Shown piece by piece: positions 14,678 to 22,887 of a stretch of DNA of 49,824 nt (its first letter is position 1; each line of letters begins with the position of its first letter). The stretch covers positions 1-49,824 of the forward strand of contig SHZB01000003.1 of assembly GCA_009692485.1 (NCBI GenBank), written 5' to 3'. This DNA comes from Myxococcales bacterium. Its GTDB lineage: Bacteria; Myxococcota_A; Polyangia; Polyangiales; Polyangiaceae. Position numbers and translations under genes: made by a program. The notes under the pieces are model-generated. The model searched no databases. It was not told the origin of the DNA and saw nothing but the letters and a program-made list of their open reading frames with translations.

Positions 14678-16801
14678 TCAGGGGTTGAAAACCGCGACGA
14701 GCGCGTCGAAGTAGAAGCCGCCGCCGCCAAAGCTCGTCTTCGGTCCGAGGCCGAGATCGAGGGTCCCGACATACAGGGCGCCGAGCGCGATGCGGTCTCC
14801 GGAGCCCACGGCGAGGCCGTACGGGTACAAGGCCGCGCCCGTGTAGATCGATTTACTCCAACTGACCGTGCTCACGGCCCAGTCGAGCTTCACGAGGTAC
14901 ATCGCGCCGGCGATTCCGCTCACCATCGGCTTGCCGCCGAAGTCGAGCGTCCCCCCGAAGGCACCGTCCGCGACGAGCTGCGACTTCGAGTCGAAGGCCA
15001 CGGAGGACACGCGCTGTGACGCGACGTCGCCGAAGACCTTGCCGTACTTGAGGGTTCCAGTCGAGCCGTAGACGGCAAGCATCACGTCGTCGCTGCCGGC
15101 GCTGGGAATGCTCAGGCTGCCCGGCTTGATGCTGGTCGTGAAAGACACGCCGACACCGACGTTGGCATTGGTATCGAGGCCGAGGACGACATCCTTGGCC
15201 GTCGTCGCGAAGGCCTTTATCCAGACCTGCCCCTTGGCCGAGTTCAGCTTCGCGACGAAGGCATCGTCGTTCTTCGTCGTCGTCGTCTTCGTGGTGCCGA
15301 AGGTGATGTTGGTATCGAAGAGCCCGGCGACGAAGAGATTGCCGTTCCCGTCGTACGCCGCCGAGGTGATGCGCTGGTCGCCCGTGTCATCGATGAACTC
15401 CGGGGCATAGGAGCCAGTGGGCACGAGCGCCGTGGTCCAGTATTGGGCGTACACGGCCTTGTCAAAGCAGCTGTAATTGAACCCGTCCACAACGTAATTG
15501 CCGGTTTGCGAACCGACCGTAGCCACCTGAGTCGCGCTCACCGCGATGTCCGTGAACTCGATGGTCCCGGAGCCGTTCCAGTCGAATTGTACCGCCTTGG
15601 AGACTCCGGCCGAGTCGAGCTTCCCGACGAAGGCGCCGCGGACGGCATTGGAACCGAGCGTGAGGGCGGTGCCGCCGAATGTTGAAACGCCGTCGTAGCT
15701 GCCCGCGGCGAAGACCTCGTCACCCGGGCCGACCGCCACCGCCGTGAACGCTTGGTAGCCGGCACCGGTCGCGTACGCCGACCACAAGACCGCGCCGGAT
15801 TTGTCGAGCTTCACGATGAAGCCGTCGTTGCCGAGGGCCACTTTGGTCTGGCCGCCGATCGCGACGGTGCCCAGGAACGAGCCGACCGCGATCACGTTGC
15901 CGGCGCTATCGAACGCGGTGTCGATGACGTACGCGCTCGCGTTGGCTCCGCCGGCGGTGAAGTTGAAGATCGCGTCGCTGCACGGGTTGCCTTCGCAGTC
16001 TTCGTCGCCCTTGACGTAGCAATCCTCCGTCGCCGGCACGACCTCGCCGGTGCACGCGAGCCAGGCGGTGCCGTCGGTGTTGCACGTGTGCGAGCCGCCC
16101 TTGCAATTGCCGACGCCGAGAGTCGGGGCCGGGCCGGTGTAACAGCCCTCGAGCGAGCCGAGCGCGCAGACGCAGGCCGCGCCGCCTTCATTCGTCTGGC
16201 CGTCGCAATCCTCGTCGACGAGGAGCGCATCGCAGTCCTCGGTGCCGGGCACGACCTCGCCTTCGCACGCGCCCCACTTGCCCGCGTCGCTGCAGAGCCG
16301 CGTGCCGCCCACGCACGGGCCGACGTCTTGGGTGGCCGCCGCGCCCGAGTAGCACGCCTCGCTCACTCCGGGGACGCAGTCACAGTCGGCGCCGCCCTCG
16401 TTCACCTTGCCGTTGCAGTCGTCGTCGCCGGCGGTCGCGCAGCTCTCGTCCACCGGCACGACCTCGCCGTCGCACATGCCCCACGTGCCCGCGTCGCTAC
16501 AGGTGCGCTCGCCGCCCGTGCACATGCCAACGCCCTTGGTGCCGGCAGGCCCGCCGTAACATGCCGCGGTCGCGCCCGGGTCGCATGAGGCAGCGCCGCC
16601 ACCGGTGCCACCACTGCCCGTGCCAGCGCCAGTGCCGCCACCGGTGCCGCTCACAAAGTCGCTTCCGCAGGCAGCAGCGACGAGAGCCATCGACACGGCC
16701 AGCAACCGGCCGCGCCACACCCCACTCTCGGTGCACGCTGCGCGAGTGCCGCGAGGACGAGTGCCGAGGGGTCGAAGCTTCATGCGGAAGTGCTCGCTCA
16801 T
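14678..16801 (-). CDS. MopE-like Cys-rich lipoprotein with beta-propeller-type repeats
   Basis: 707 residues from the ATG at 16801, which has GGAG seven bases upstream; the longer open frame to 17008 is rejected. A lipoprotein signal ends in LVAAACGS. A Gly/Thr linker follows, then about three cysteine-rich units of the pattern CxPGxxxxCY...GxCxGGxxxC...WGxCxGEVVP..ExC...DDDCNGxxNEG. This is the motif Pfam calls Cu-binding MopE. The C-terminal 480 residues hold repeated strands with GNVIAVGSF, GDEVFAAGSYDG, GNLFVAGLFD and SQLVADGAFGGT, each near an AFVGKLD / AFVAKLN strand. This resembles SBBP / delta-60 repeat propellers. It is probably outer-membrane-anchored and surface-exposed. Function unknown; calcium or copper binding is possible. 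Confidence 0.85.
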   Translation of the reverse strand: MSEHFRMKLRPLGTRPRGTRAACTESGVWRGRLLAVSMALVAAACGSDFVSGTGGGTGAGTGSGGTGGGAASCDPGATAACYGGPAGTKGVGMCTGGERTCSDAGTWGMCDGEVVPVDESCATAGDDDCNGKVNEGGADCDCVPGVSEACYSGAAATQDVGPCVGGTRLCSDAGKWGACEGEVVPGTEDCDALLVDEDCDGQTNEGGAACVCALGSLEGCYTGPAPTLGVGNCKGGSHTCNTDGTAWLACTGEVVPATEDCYVKGDEDCEGNPCSDAIFNFTAGGANASAYVIDTAFDSAGNVIAVGSFLGTVAIGGQTKVALGNDGFIVKLDKSGAVLWSAYATGAGYQAFTAVAVGPGDEVFAAGSYDGVSTFGGTALTLGSNAVRGAFVGKLDSAGVSKAVQFDWNGSGTIEFTDIAVSATQVATVGSQTGNYVVDGFNYSCFDKAVYAQYWTTALVPTGSYAPEFIDDTGDQRITSAAYDGNGNLFVAGLFDTNITFGTTKTTTTKNDDAFVAKLNSAKGQVWIKAFATTAKDVVLGLDTNANVGVGVSFTTSIKPGSLSIPSAGSDDVMLAVYGSTGTLKYGKVFGDVASQRVSSVAFDSKSQLVADGAFGGTLDFGGKPMVSGIAGAMYLVKLDWAVSTVSWSKSIYTGAALYPYGLAVGSGDRIALGALYVGTLDLGLGPKTSFGGGGFYFDALVAVFNP

Positions 16802-17103
16802 TGTCGTTCTCCGTCGATATCGCAGGCGCTCGACATGCCCCCGAATTGGTGCGTGACGCGCGAGCCATGTTGCTACGCTCCGCGCCAAAGAAACGCAACC
16901 GCGCCGCATCGCCGCGGCGAAATTCCTAGCGTGAGTCGCAGGCGCGAATCGCGCACAATCGGGCACGAATCGCTCGCGACACGGGCACGAATCGCGGGCA
17001 CGAATCACGCTTGCGCGTCGCTAGGACCTCTGGCATGGTCCGCGGCCCGTTGCGCCGCCCAGGTGGTGCGCGCAGCCCGCACCGAGAGAAGAGGAAGCGA
17101 ATC
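16802..17103. other. Divergent spacer between the MopE-like gene and rpsU
   Basis: 302 bp with no convincing gene. It should hold the promoters of both neighbours. From about 16940 to 17010 it contains imperfect repeats of GGGCACGAATCGC (three to four copies). No clear sigma-70 boxes, tRNA or hairpin terminator were recognised. Confidence 0.6.
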
Positions 17104-17331
17104 GTGCCCGAGAATCCCAGCGCAGCCATCCAGTGCAAACCCCTCGAGGTCGTCGTCGGCGATCGCGGGATCGAGCGTGCCCTCAAGCACCTCAAGCGCA
17201 AGCTGGCAACGGAAGGGATCCTCCGCGAGCTGAAGCGCCGCCGCCACTACATGAAGCCCTCGGTCAAGCGCCGCAAAAAAGAGTCCGAGGCCGCGCGCCG
17301 CCGCCGCAAGCGCATTCGCATCGGCGAGTAG
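17104..17331 (+). CDS. rpsU: 30S ribosomal protein S21
   Basis: 75 residues starting at GTG, with AGAGGAAG upstream. Sequence IQCKPLEVVVGDRGIERALKHLKRKL, then GILRELKRRRHYMKPSVKRR, then a very basic tail KRIRIGE. This is bacterial S21 at normal length with an N-terminal PENPSAA extension. It helps 30S subunits in initiation near the anti-Shine-Dalgarno sequence. The open frame extends upstream to 17011, but the family start agrees with the GTG. The start of a glycosyltransferase follows within about 25 bp. Confidence 0.96.
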   Translation: MPENPSAAIQCKPLEVVVGDRGIERALKHLKRKLATEGILRELKRRRHYMKPSVKRRKKESEAARRRRKRIRIGE

Positions 17332-17354
17332 CTAGCGCGAAGAGCGTGGGGCGA

Positions 17355-18680
17355 GTGACCTCCCGCTGCGCTGCCGACTTGCGTGCCGCATCGGCGCCTT
17401 CCGCGGGTGTGCATTCCGCCCGTGCGGGTTGGGCCGGTGGGCACTCCGCTGGGGCGCAGTCCGCTGACGCCCACGGCGGTGGTCCGCATGCTTCGGAACC
17501 CCAGGCCGTTGGCGCGACCGTCGTTTTTCTCACGACCTCGTATCCCCGTGATGCGGGCGATCCTGGCGGCCATTTCGTCGCCACCGAGGCGCGCGCCTTG
17601 GCACTTCGCGGGGTGCGCGTGCACGTGCTTGCGCCGGGGCTCCCTTCTCATCGCGAAGAGCGCGATGGCATCACGATCCACTGGCTCGGCGCGGAGCGAC
17701 TCTTCGGCTGGCCTGGCTTTGCCGCCCGTCTGCGGCAAGCACCGTGGCGTGCGCTCGAGCTCGGCGCGACCGCGTGGCAGCTGACGCGGGCGCTCGCCGC
17801 AGCCGGTCCTGCTAACGCGGTCGTCGCGCATTGGCTCGTGCCGTGCGCGTATCCGCTCGCGTGGCTCGTCGATGCGCCGCTCGATGCCGTCGCACATGGC
17901 GCGGATGTTCGTCTCCTCCGCGCGCTGCCAGCGCCGCTCCGTCACCTCATCGTGCGCGCGATTTTGCAACGAGCCACCTCGCTACGCTTCGCCGCAGCCT
18001 CGCTCCGTGACGAGCTCGCCGCGTCGCTGGCTCCGTCGCTCGCGGCTCGCCTCATCGAGCGCAGCACGGTCGCGCCTCCGCCGCTCGGGCTCGACGAGCA
18101 GGCGGCCCGCACGGCATCCGAACAGGCCCGCACGCGCGCAAAACTCGGTGGCGATGACGCGCGTCCGCTCGTGGTCGTCGTGGGTCGCCTCGTCGCCGAC
18201 AAGCGCATCGAGCTCGCGCTTCGTGCCGCAGCGCTCGTCTCTGCTCATGCGCCGCACGCGAACGCGCTCGGCTCTGCTCATGCGCCGCACGCGAACGCGC
18301 TCGGCTCTGCTCATGCGCCGCACGCGAACGCGCTCGGCTCTGCGCCCGCCGTGCGCGTCATCGTCGTCGGTGACGGGCCGGAGCGCGCACCGCTCGAGCT
18401 GCTCGCCACCGAGCTCGAGCTTGACTGTGTTTTCCGGGGGCTCGTGCCGCGGCAAGATGCGCTCACGATCATCGCGGCCGCGAGCGTGCTCGTACATCCC
18501 TCCGCGTGCGAGGGCGCTCCAACCGTCGTTCGCGAAGCGCGCGCCCTCGGCGTCGAGGTCGTGACGTGCGGCGCGGGCGACGTGGGCCGCTGGGCCGAGA
18601 GCGACCCAGGGATCCGGGTGGTGCTCGCCGAGGCGACCGCGATAGCAGCTGCGGTCGCCGGGGTGCTGACCTTGCCGTAG
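17355..18680 (+). CDS. GT-B (family 4-like) glycosyltransferase with in-frame 33-bp repeat
   Basis: About 441 residues from the GTG at 17355 (a GTG at 17346 is also in frame). An Ala/His-rich N-terminal stretch of about 50 residues precedes the first strand VVFLTTSYPRDAGDPGGHFVA. That motif and the following GVRVHVLAPG match the acceptor domain of GT4 enzymes. The donor half begins at LVVVVGRLVADKRIELALRAAAL and continues with VIVVGDGPERAPLE, VFRGLVPRQDALTIIAAASVLVHPS and EGAPTVVREARALG. This covers the nucleotide-sugar EGxPxxxxEA motif. Between the first two donor strands sit three copies of SAHAPHANALG. Probably cytosolic or at the membrane face, adding sugars to a cell-surface glycan or lipid; donor and acceptor unknown. 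It could be co-transcribed with rpsU. Confidence 0.88.
   Translation: MTSRCAADLRAASAPSAGVHSARAGWAGGHSAGAQSADAHGGGPHASEPQAVGATVVFLTTSYPRDAGDPGGHFVATEARALALRGVRVHVLAPGLPSHREERDGITIHWLGAERLFGWPGFAARLRQAPWRALELGATAWQLTRALAAAGPANAVVAHWLVPCAYPLAWLVDAPLDAVAHGADVRLLRALPAPLRHLIVRAILQRATSLRFAAASLRDELAASLAPSLAARLIERSTVAPPPLGLDEQAARTASEQARTRAKLGGDDARPLVVVVGRLVADKRIELALRAAALVSAHAPHANALGSAHAPHANALGSAHAPHANALGSAPAVRVIVVGDGPERAPLELLATELELDCVFRGLVPRQDALTIIAAASVLVHPSACEGAPTVVREARALGVEVVTCGAGDVGRWAESDPGIRVVLAEATAIAAAVAGVLTLP
18240..18338. repeat. 33-bp perfect tandem repeat x3 in glycosyltransferase
   Basis: Three identical 33-base units encode SAHAPHANALG three times. They are in frame, in a surface loop of the donor-sugar domain. 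DNA identity of the copies means the expansion is recent or homogenised. Confidence 0.97.
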
Positions 18681-18744
18681 TTGAACTCGGGTGGTCACCC
18701 TGCCGTAGTTGAACCCGGGTGCTCACGCTGCCGTAGTCGAAGAT
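18661..18744. repeat. 28-bp tandem repeat x3 across the glycosyltransferase stop
   Basis: Units at 18661-18688, 18689-18716 and 18717-18744, pattern GGGTGCTCACGC-TGCCGTAGTTGAAC. The first unit contains the last codons and TAG stop of the glycosyltransferase; the later copies repeat that stop. Confidence 0.9.
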
Positions 18745-18874
18745 GTGCGGCACGAGCTCCGCGTCGTTGCTAGCTCGGTCTGCGCCGCGCCGTGTATGCA
18801 TCCGCGCAGCCGCGAAGCGCAGCGGCTTTGGTCATTGGGCACCGCGCGACACTGGCAGCGGGCTTCGGGGAAAC

Positions 18875-20328
18875 ATGGCGAAACTCGAATTGCGTTCGCA
18901 GGCCGGGGCGCGGGCGTCCGGCGGCGAGGCCGCGCCCGACTCCGCGGAGCGTGAGCGTTGCGCCCGCCTGCATCGGCAACAGTCCGTGCTCGTGGAGCTC
19001 GCCCGGTCGGGAGGACCGAGGGCCGCGTCGTCGGGGTCGTGTGCCTCGAGCACATCGGGCCTCGGCGCACCTGGAGCGTCGATGAAATTTCGTTCGCCGG
19101 CGCCCTCGGTGACCAGGTGGCCCTGGCCCTCGCCGCCGACGACCGCCACCGCCTCGAGCGCGAGGGCGAGAATTTGCGGCTTCAGCTCTTGCACGTGCAG
19201 AAGCTCGAGAGCCTCGGCCTCATGGCGGGAGGCGTGGCGCACGACTTCAACAATTTACTCACCGTGATGACCGCGAACCTCACCTTCTTGCAAGGCCGGC
19301 TTGGGTCCGCTGATCTCGAGATCGCCGCCGCGATCAGCGACACTCTCGCCGCCGCCCAGCGCTCGGTCGGGCTCACGCGCCAGCTGCTCGCGTACGCGGG
19401 TCAGGGCCGCGTCGCCGTCGTGCCCTGCGACGTAAATCGCGAGATTTCCGGCCTCGAGAGCTTGCTCGGCGCCGCGTTTTCGAAGCGGGTGACGCTCGCG
19501 CTCGGCGGCGCGCTCCCGGCGGTAGATGCCGACGCGACCCAGCTGCAGCAGCTGGTGATGAACCTCGCGCTCAACGCGGCCGAGGCAATCGGCGCGGCCA
19601 GCGGCACGGTCACGCTGTCCACGTCGTCGCGCCGCTTCGAAGCCGCAAAGGTCGAGGGCACGCACTTCGACTACGGACTTGCGCCCGGAGAGGCGGTGTG
19701 CATCGAGGTCTCCGATGACGCTCCCGGCATGAGCGCGGCCGTGCTCGGACGTGTGTTCGATCCCTTTTTCAGCACGAAAGGCGCAGGGCGCGGGCTCTGA
19801 CTCGCGAGCGTGGTCGGCATCCTTCGAGGCCATCGCGGCGCGCTCGAGGTCGTCAGCGAGGTCGGACGCGGAACGACCTTCCGTGCGTTCTTCGCGGCAT
19901 CTTCCCAGCGACCGCCCGATGAGGCCGAGCCGCCGCTGCAATTTCCGGCCGGAGCGGCCCTTGTGCTCGTCATCGACGACGAGGTCGCGATCATGCGTGC
20001 GGTCCGCGCGATCCTCGAGCAAGCCGGCTACCGCACGCTCGGGGCGTCCAATCCCGATGACGGACTCCGCGTGTTTGCCGAACGTCACGCCGAGCTCGCC
20101 CTCGTGTTGGTCGACGTCACCATGCCTAAGAAGAGCGGCCTTGAGGTGTTGACCGAGATTCGCGCGTCCTCGGCGACAATTCCGGTGGTGCTGACGACGG
20201 GCTATTCGATCGATGCCGATGCCGTTCGTGAGCGGCTCGCAGACGAGCACGTCGACTTACTGCGCAAACCCTTTAGCGCGAACGTGCTGCTCGACCGCAT
20301 CCGCCGCAGCCTCGCGCACGTGCAGTAA
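18875..20328 (+). pseudogene. Hybrid histidine kinase (GAF-HisKA-HATPase-REC), broken
   Basis: From the ATG at 18875 (GGGGA before it) the frame reads an N-terminal helix ending LHRQQSVLVELARSG. Near 19010-19020 the frame shifts and the text resumes at the last strands of a GAF domain (GRVVGVVCLEHIG, WSVDEISFAGALGDQVALALA). Roughly 100-120 residues of GAF are therefore missing. The HisKA H-box (GGVAHDFNNLLTVM) and N-box (NLALNAAEAI) are intact. The G1 box reads SDDAPGM instead of DxGxGM. In the G2 box the run GRGL is followed by TGA at 19798-19800 where Gly is expected; reading on gives LASVVGILRGH. A receiver domain follows (VIDDE, LVDVTMP, LTTGYS, LRKPF) to 20328. At least three lesions make activity unlikely, although the REC part could be made alone from a GTG at 19810. 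Confidence 0.85.
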
Positions 20329-20346
20329 CCGTTCACTCTGTTTTTT

Positions 20347-20414
20347 GGCGCGAGCGTCGCTATGCCTTCGGGCGCGAGCGACGCTATGCCTTCGGGCGCG
20401 AGCGACGCTGGGGC
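20347..20414. repeat. 24-bp tandem repeat x2.8 across the GNAT stop codon
   Basis: GGCGCGAGCGACGCTATGCCTTCG-type units at 20347-20370, 20371-20394 and 20395-20414 (partial). The stop of the acetyltransferase gene (CTA at 20384-20386) lies inside the second unit. Confidence 0.9.
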
Positions 20415-21103
20415 AATTTTCGCGGAGGCAGCAAATCTGGGGCGCTCACGATCTTTTTGGCGAGAAAGACCTTCGAGTCGAGCTTCTGAAATGCGCGCTT
20501 GAGATAGAACTTGAGCGCGCCCTCGTTGTTCTCTGCGACCTCGAGGACGAGGTGCGTGCAGCCGCGTAAGCGCGCCAGGTGCATGAGCTGCTCGATCATG
20601 AACGAGCCGACGCCGAGGCCCTGGTAGTCGGGGTGGGTCGCGAGCTCTTCGACGAACAAGGGCCGCATATCCCGGGTCTCGAAGTAACGCGGGTTGATCC
20701 AGTTGTCGGAGCCGAGCACCTCGAACGCGCACTCGGCATAGCCCACGACATCCCGCCCGATCTCGAAGAGGATTTGCTCGACGCCCTCTTCTTCATACTG
20801 CTCTTCGAAGCGCGCCTTGCTGCGCGGCCGTTGGTACTCGACCGTCTGACGGTTCACGTCGCGAAACACGCGCTTGATGAACTCCCAGGTGCGGTTGATG
20901 TCGCGCCGATGCATCCGGCGCACGCGGATTTCACCCGGCGAGGTCCCCGGGCCGGACGGACGCGAGGGTGGCGCAGGTGGCGCGGCAGGCGAAGGCGGCG
21001 CGGCCTTGCGAGCGGCGCGGACCTTCTTGGCTGGCTCTTTTTTTTCGGCCGGCGCGACGAGCGTGACGACGGTGGCGGGACTTGGCTTAGGCGTCCGGGG
21101 CAT
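20384..21103 (-). CDS. GNAT acetyltransferase with Lys/Ala/Pro-rich N-terminal tail
   Basis: 239 residues. Residues about 1-55 are disordered and rich in Lys, Ala and Pro (KKEPAKKVRAARKAAPP), like bacterial histone-H1-type tails. From about residue 60 a GNAT fold begins (IRVRRMHRRDINRTWEFIKRVF). The acetyl-CoA pyrophosphate-binding motif A reads ATHPDYQGLGVGSFMIEQLM, followed by LVLEVAENNEGALKFYLKRAFQKL, the usual motif B. A basic C-terminus RSRPKA ends in the 24-bp repeat. The basic tail could hold the enzyme near nucleic acid or an acidic partner (inference). Acceptor substrate unknown. Confidence 0.88.
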   Translation of the reverse strand: MPRTPKPSPATVVTLVAPAEKKEPAKKVRAARKAAPPSPAAPPAPPSRPSGPGTSPGEIRVRRMHRRDINRTWEFIKRVFRDVNRQTVEYQRPRSKARFEEQYEEEGVEQILFEIGRDVVGYAECAFEVLGSDNWINPRYFETRDMRPLFVEELATHPDYQGLGVGSFMIEQLMHLARLRGCTHLVLEVAENNEGALKFYLKRAFQKLDSKVFLAKKIVSAPDLLPPRKLPQRRSRPKA

Positions 21104-21167
21104 ATGGAGTTGGCATCATAGGCGCCGCGCGCTCGGGTCTCGCGGTGGATTCGAACGAGCGGCTCCG

Positions 21168-22697
21168 TTACGCACCGAGCCCGAAAAACCGGCGCACCTT
21201 GTCCACGAGACGCGCGCCGTCCGGCTCGCCCTGCCGCTCCTTTTCGAGCGCCGCGCGGGCCCGAAGGGACGGCAGCTTCTCCTCGCGCTCGCTGACCAAA
21301 TTCGCGATCTCGCCTGCCAGCTCCGGGCGCGCCGCGAGCACGGAATGAAACGCGTCTTTGTCGAGCCGGTAGCACGCGATATCCGTGACGGCGACGACCG
21401 AGGCGGTCCGCGGCGCACCCGTCATCAACCCCATTTCGCCCACGACGTCGGGGCCGGTGATCGTCGCGACCACAGGACCGTCGCCGCCACCGATCCGAAC
21501 CTCCGCGCGCCCGGCGGTCACGATGTACAGAAAGTGTGCGACCGCGCCCTCGCGCGTGATCATCTCGCCCGCGGCGAAGGGGGTGTATTGCAGCCGCTCG
21601 CAGAGCGTGGCGATCTCCGCGTCCGTGAGTGGAGCCAGGAAGCTGACCGTTCGCAGCGCGTTGCGGCGAGCATCGCGTTCGCGCTCCACCTTGCGGGCGC
21701 GCCGCTTGTTGCTGTCATGCTCGACCCACAAGTGCGCGGCCGGCACCGCCAAGGGCATGTCGGCACGCTTCAGCGCCGCATACACGCGCACGCGCACGAG
21801 CGAGTTGGTCGGGTCATCGCAATTCAAGTCCGTGAGCCAGTACCGCACGGCGTAGTACGCCATCGAGTCCGCGCCCGCCCGCGCGAAGTCGTAACAGACG
21901 ACCTGCGGCGGCGGCTCTGCGGCCACGCCCTCGATCGGCGCGAGCCGCAGCGCGGTCTCGATGACCGCAATGACCTCGGCCGGAGGAAAGCGAAAGTCGA
22001 CGTTGAAATAGACCCACATCCGGTGCTGCACCGGTTGCCCGATGCGCTTGCCCATGATCGTGAACGTGCTCGCGAGCAGCAGCGCGTTCGGCACGATGAG
22101 CGTGTCCCAGTCGCTCGTCTCGATCACGGTGTGGCGCCACCGGATCTCGCGCACGAGCCCCTGTCGGCCGTTCTCGAGGCGCACCCAATCGCCCACGCGA
22201 ATCGAGTTGTCGAGCTGCAGCGCGACCCCGCCGATGACGTTGCCCAGCGTCGCCTGCAGCGACAAAGCGAGGATGCCGGTGAGGATCGCGCTGGTCGTGA
22301 GCAGGTTCGCCGGATCGAAGCCGTAGCGCCGCAAGCCCAGCAAAATGGCTGCGAAATAGCAGGCGCCGGTCGTGAGCTCTGCCGCGATCGTCGGTATGCG
22401 CACGTGGAGGCGCGGCAAAGCGACGTCGAAAACGAGGGCCCCGAGCACCGCGACCAAGGTGACTCCCGCGAGCGAGTGCGCGACGCCATCGAGCACGCGC
22501 CGGAGCGATGCGCTGACAGCGAGGAGGTCACCAAACAGCCGTTGCACGCCCCACGCTACGCAGGTGAGCCCGAACAGCACGAGCATGCGCCGCACGTCGC
22601 CGCGTCGCACTGGTGCGAAGCGATTGACCAGCGCCGCGACCACCAAGACGGCGACGAAGAGCAGCGCGAGGGTCGGCGGCGTGATGAGTGCAGTCAT
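21168..22697 (-). CDS. MscS-type mechanosensitive channel with cyclic-nucleotide-binding domain
   Basis: 509 residues. Five or so N-terminal membrane segments (for example LALLFVAVLVVAALV, MLVLFGLTCVAWGV, LAGVTLVAVLGALVF, GACYFAAILLGL) lead to the pore helix ILTGILALSLQATLGNVIGG, typical of MscS TM3. The beta domain follows (IRVGDWVRLENGRQG, WRHTVIETSDWDTLIVPNALL), then an alpha/beta cage. Residues about 370-480 are a cNMP-binding domain with phosphate cassette GEMGLMTGAPRTASVVA, including the conserved Arg. This is the bCNG/MscS-like class, in which ligand may gate or modulate the channel at the inner membrane. The start lies at the edge of an 11-bp repeat array. Confidence 0.93.
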   Translation of the reverse strand: MTALITPPTLALLFVAVLVVAALVNRFAPVRRGDVRRMLVLFGLTCVAWGVQRLFGDLLAVSASLRRVLDGVAHSLAGVTLVAVLGALVFDVALPRLHVRIPTIAAELTTGACYFAAILLGLRRYGFDPANLLTTSAILTGILALSLQATLGNVIGGVALQLDNSIRVGDWVRLENGRQGLVREIRWRHTVIETSDWDTLIVPNALLLASTFTIMGKRIGQPVQHRMWVYFNVDFRFPPAEVIAVIETALRLAPIEGVAAEPPPQVVCYDFARAGADSMAYYAVRYWLTDLNCDDPTNSLVRVRVYAALKRADMPLAVPAAHLWVEHDSNKRRARKVERERDARRNALRTVSFLAPLTDAEIATLCERLQYTPFAAGEMITREGAVAHFLYIVTAGRAEVRIGGGDGPVVATITGPDVVGEMGLMTGAPRTASVVAVTDIACYRLDKDAFHSVLAARPELAGEIANLVSEREEKLPSLRARAALEKERQGEPDGARLVDKVRRFFGLGA

Positions 22698-22698
22698 T

Positions 22699-22786
22699 CG
22701 AATCGCCCGCGAATCGCCCGCGAATTGCCCGCGAATCGCCCGCGAATTGCCCGCGAATTGCCCGCGAATTGCCCGCGAATCGCGCG
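22699..22786. repeat. 11-bp tandem repeat x8 upstream of the MscS-like gene
   Basis: Eight units of CGAATYGCCCG, starting just two bases beyond the first codon of the channel gene, in the spacer shared with the divergent PHP lipoprotein gene. The array probably separates or overlaps the promoters. Confidence 0.95.
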
Positions 22787-22887
22787 AGCTGCAACGCTAG
22801 TTCATCGCATCTGCCGGAGCGATCCCTCAAATGCTAGCCCTCACACAAGGGGGACAATTTCATTCCGCGCGCGCGTAGTATCCGCAC

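Noticed and set aside
20341-20365. Sigma-54 promoter-like GG-N10-GC spacing
   Set aside because: It arises in the 24-bp repeat and points into no suitable gene; chance match in GC-rich repeats.
22699-22786. CRISPR-like array
   Set aside because: Units of 11 bp are contiguous, with no spacers and no cas genes. The same holds for the other arrays in the window.
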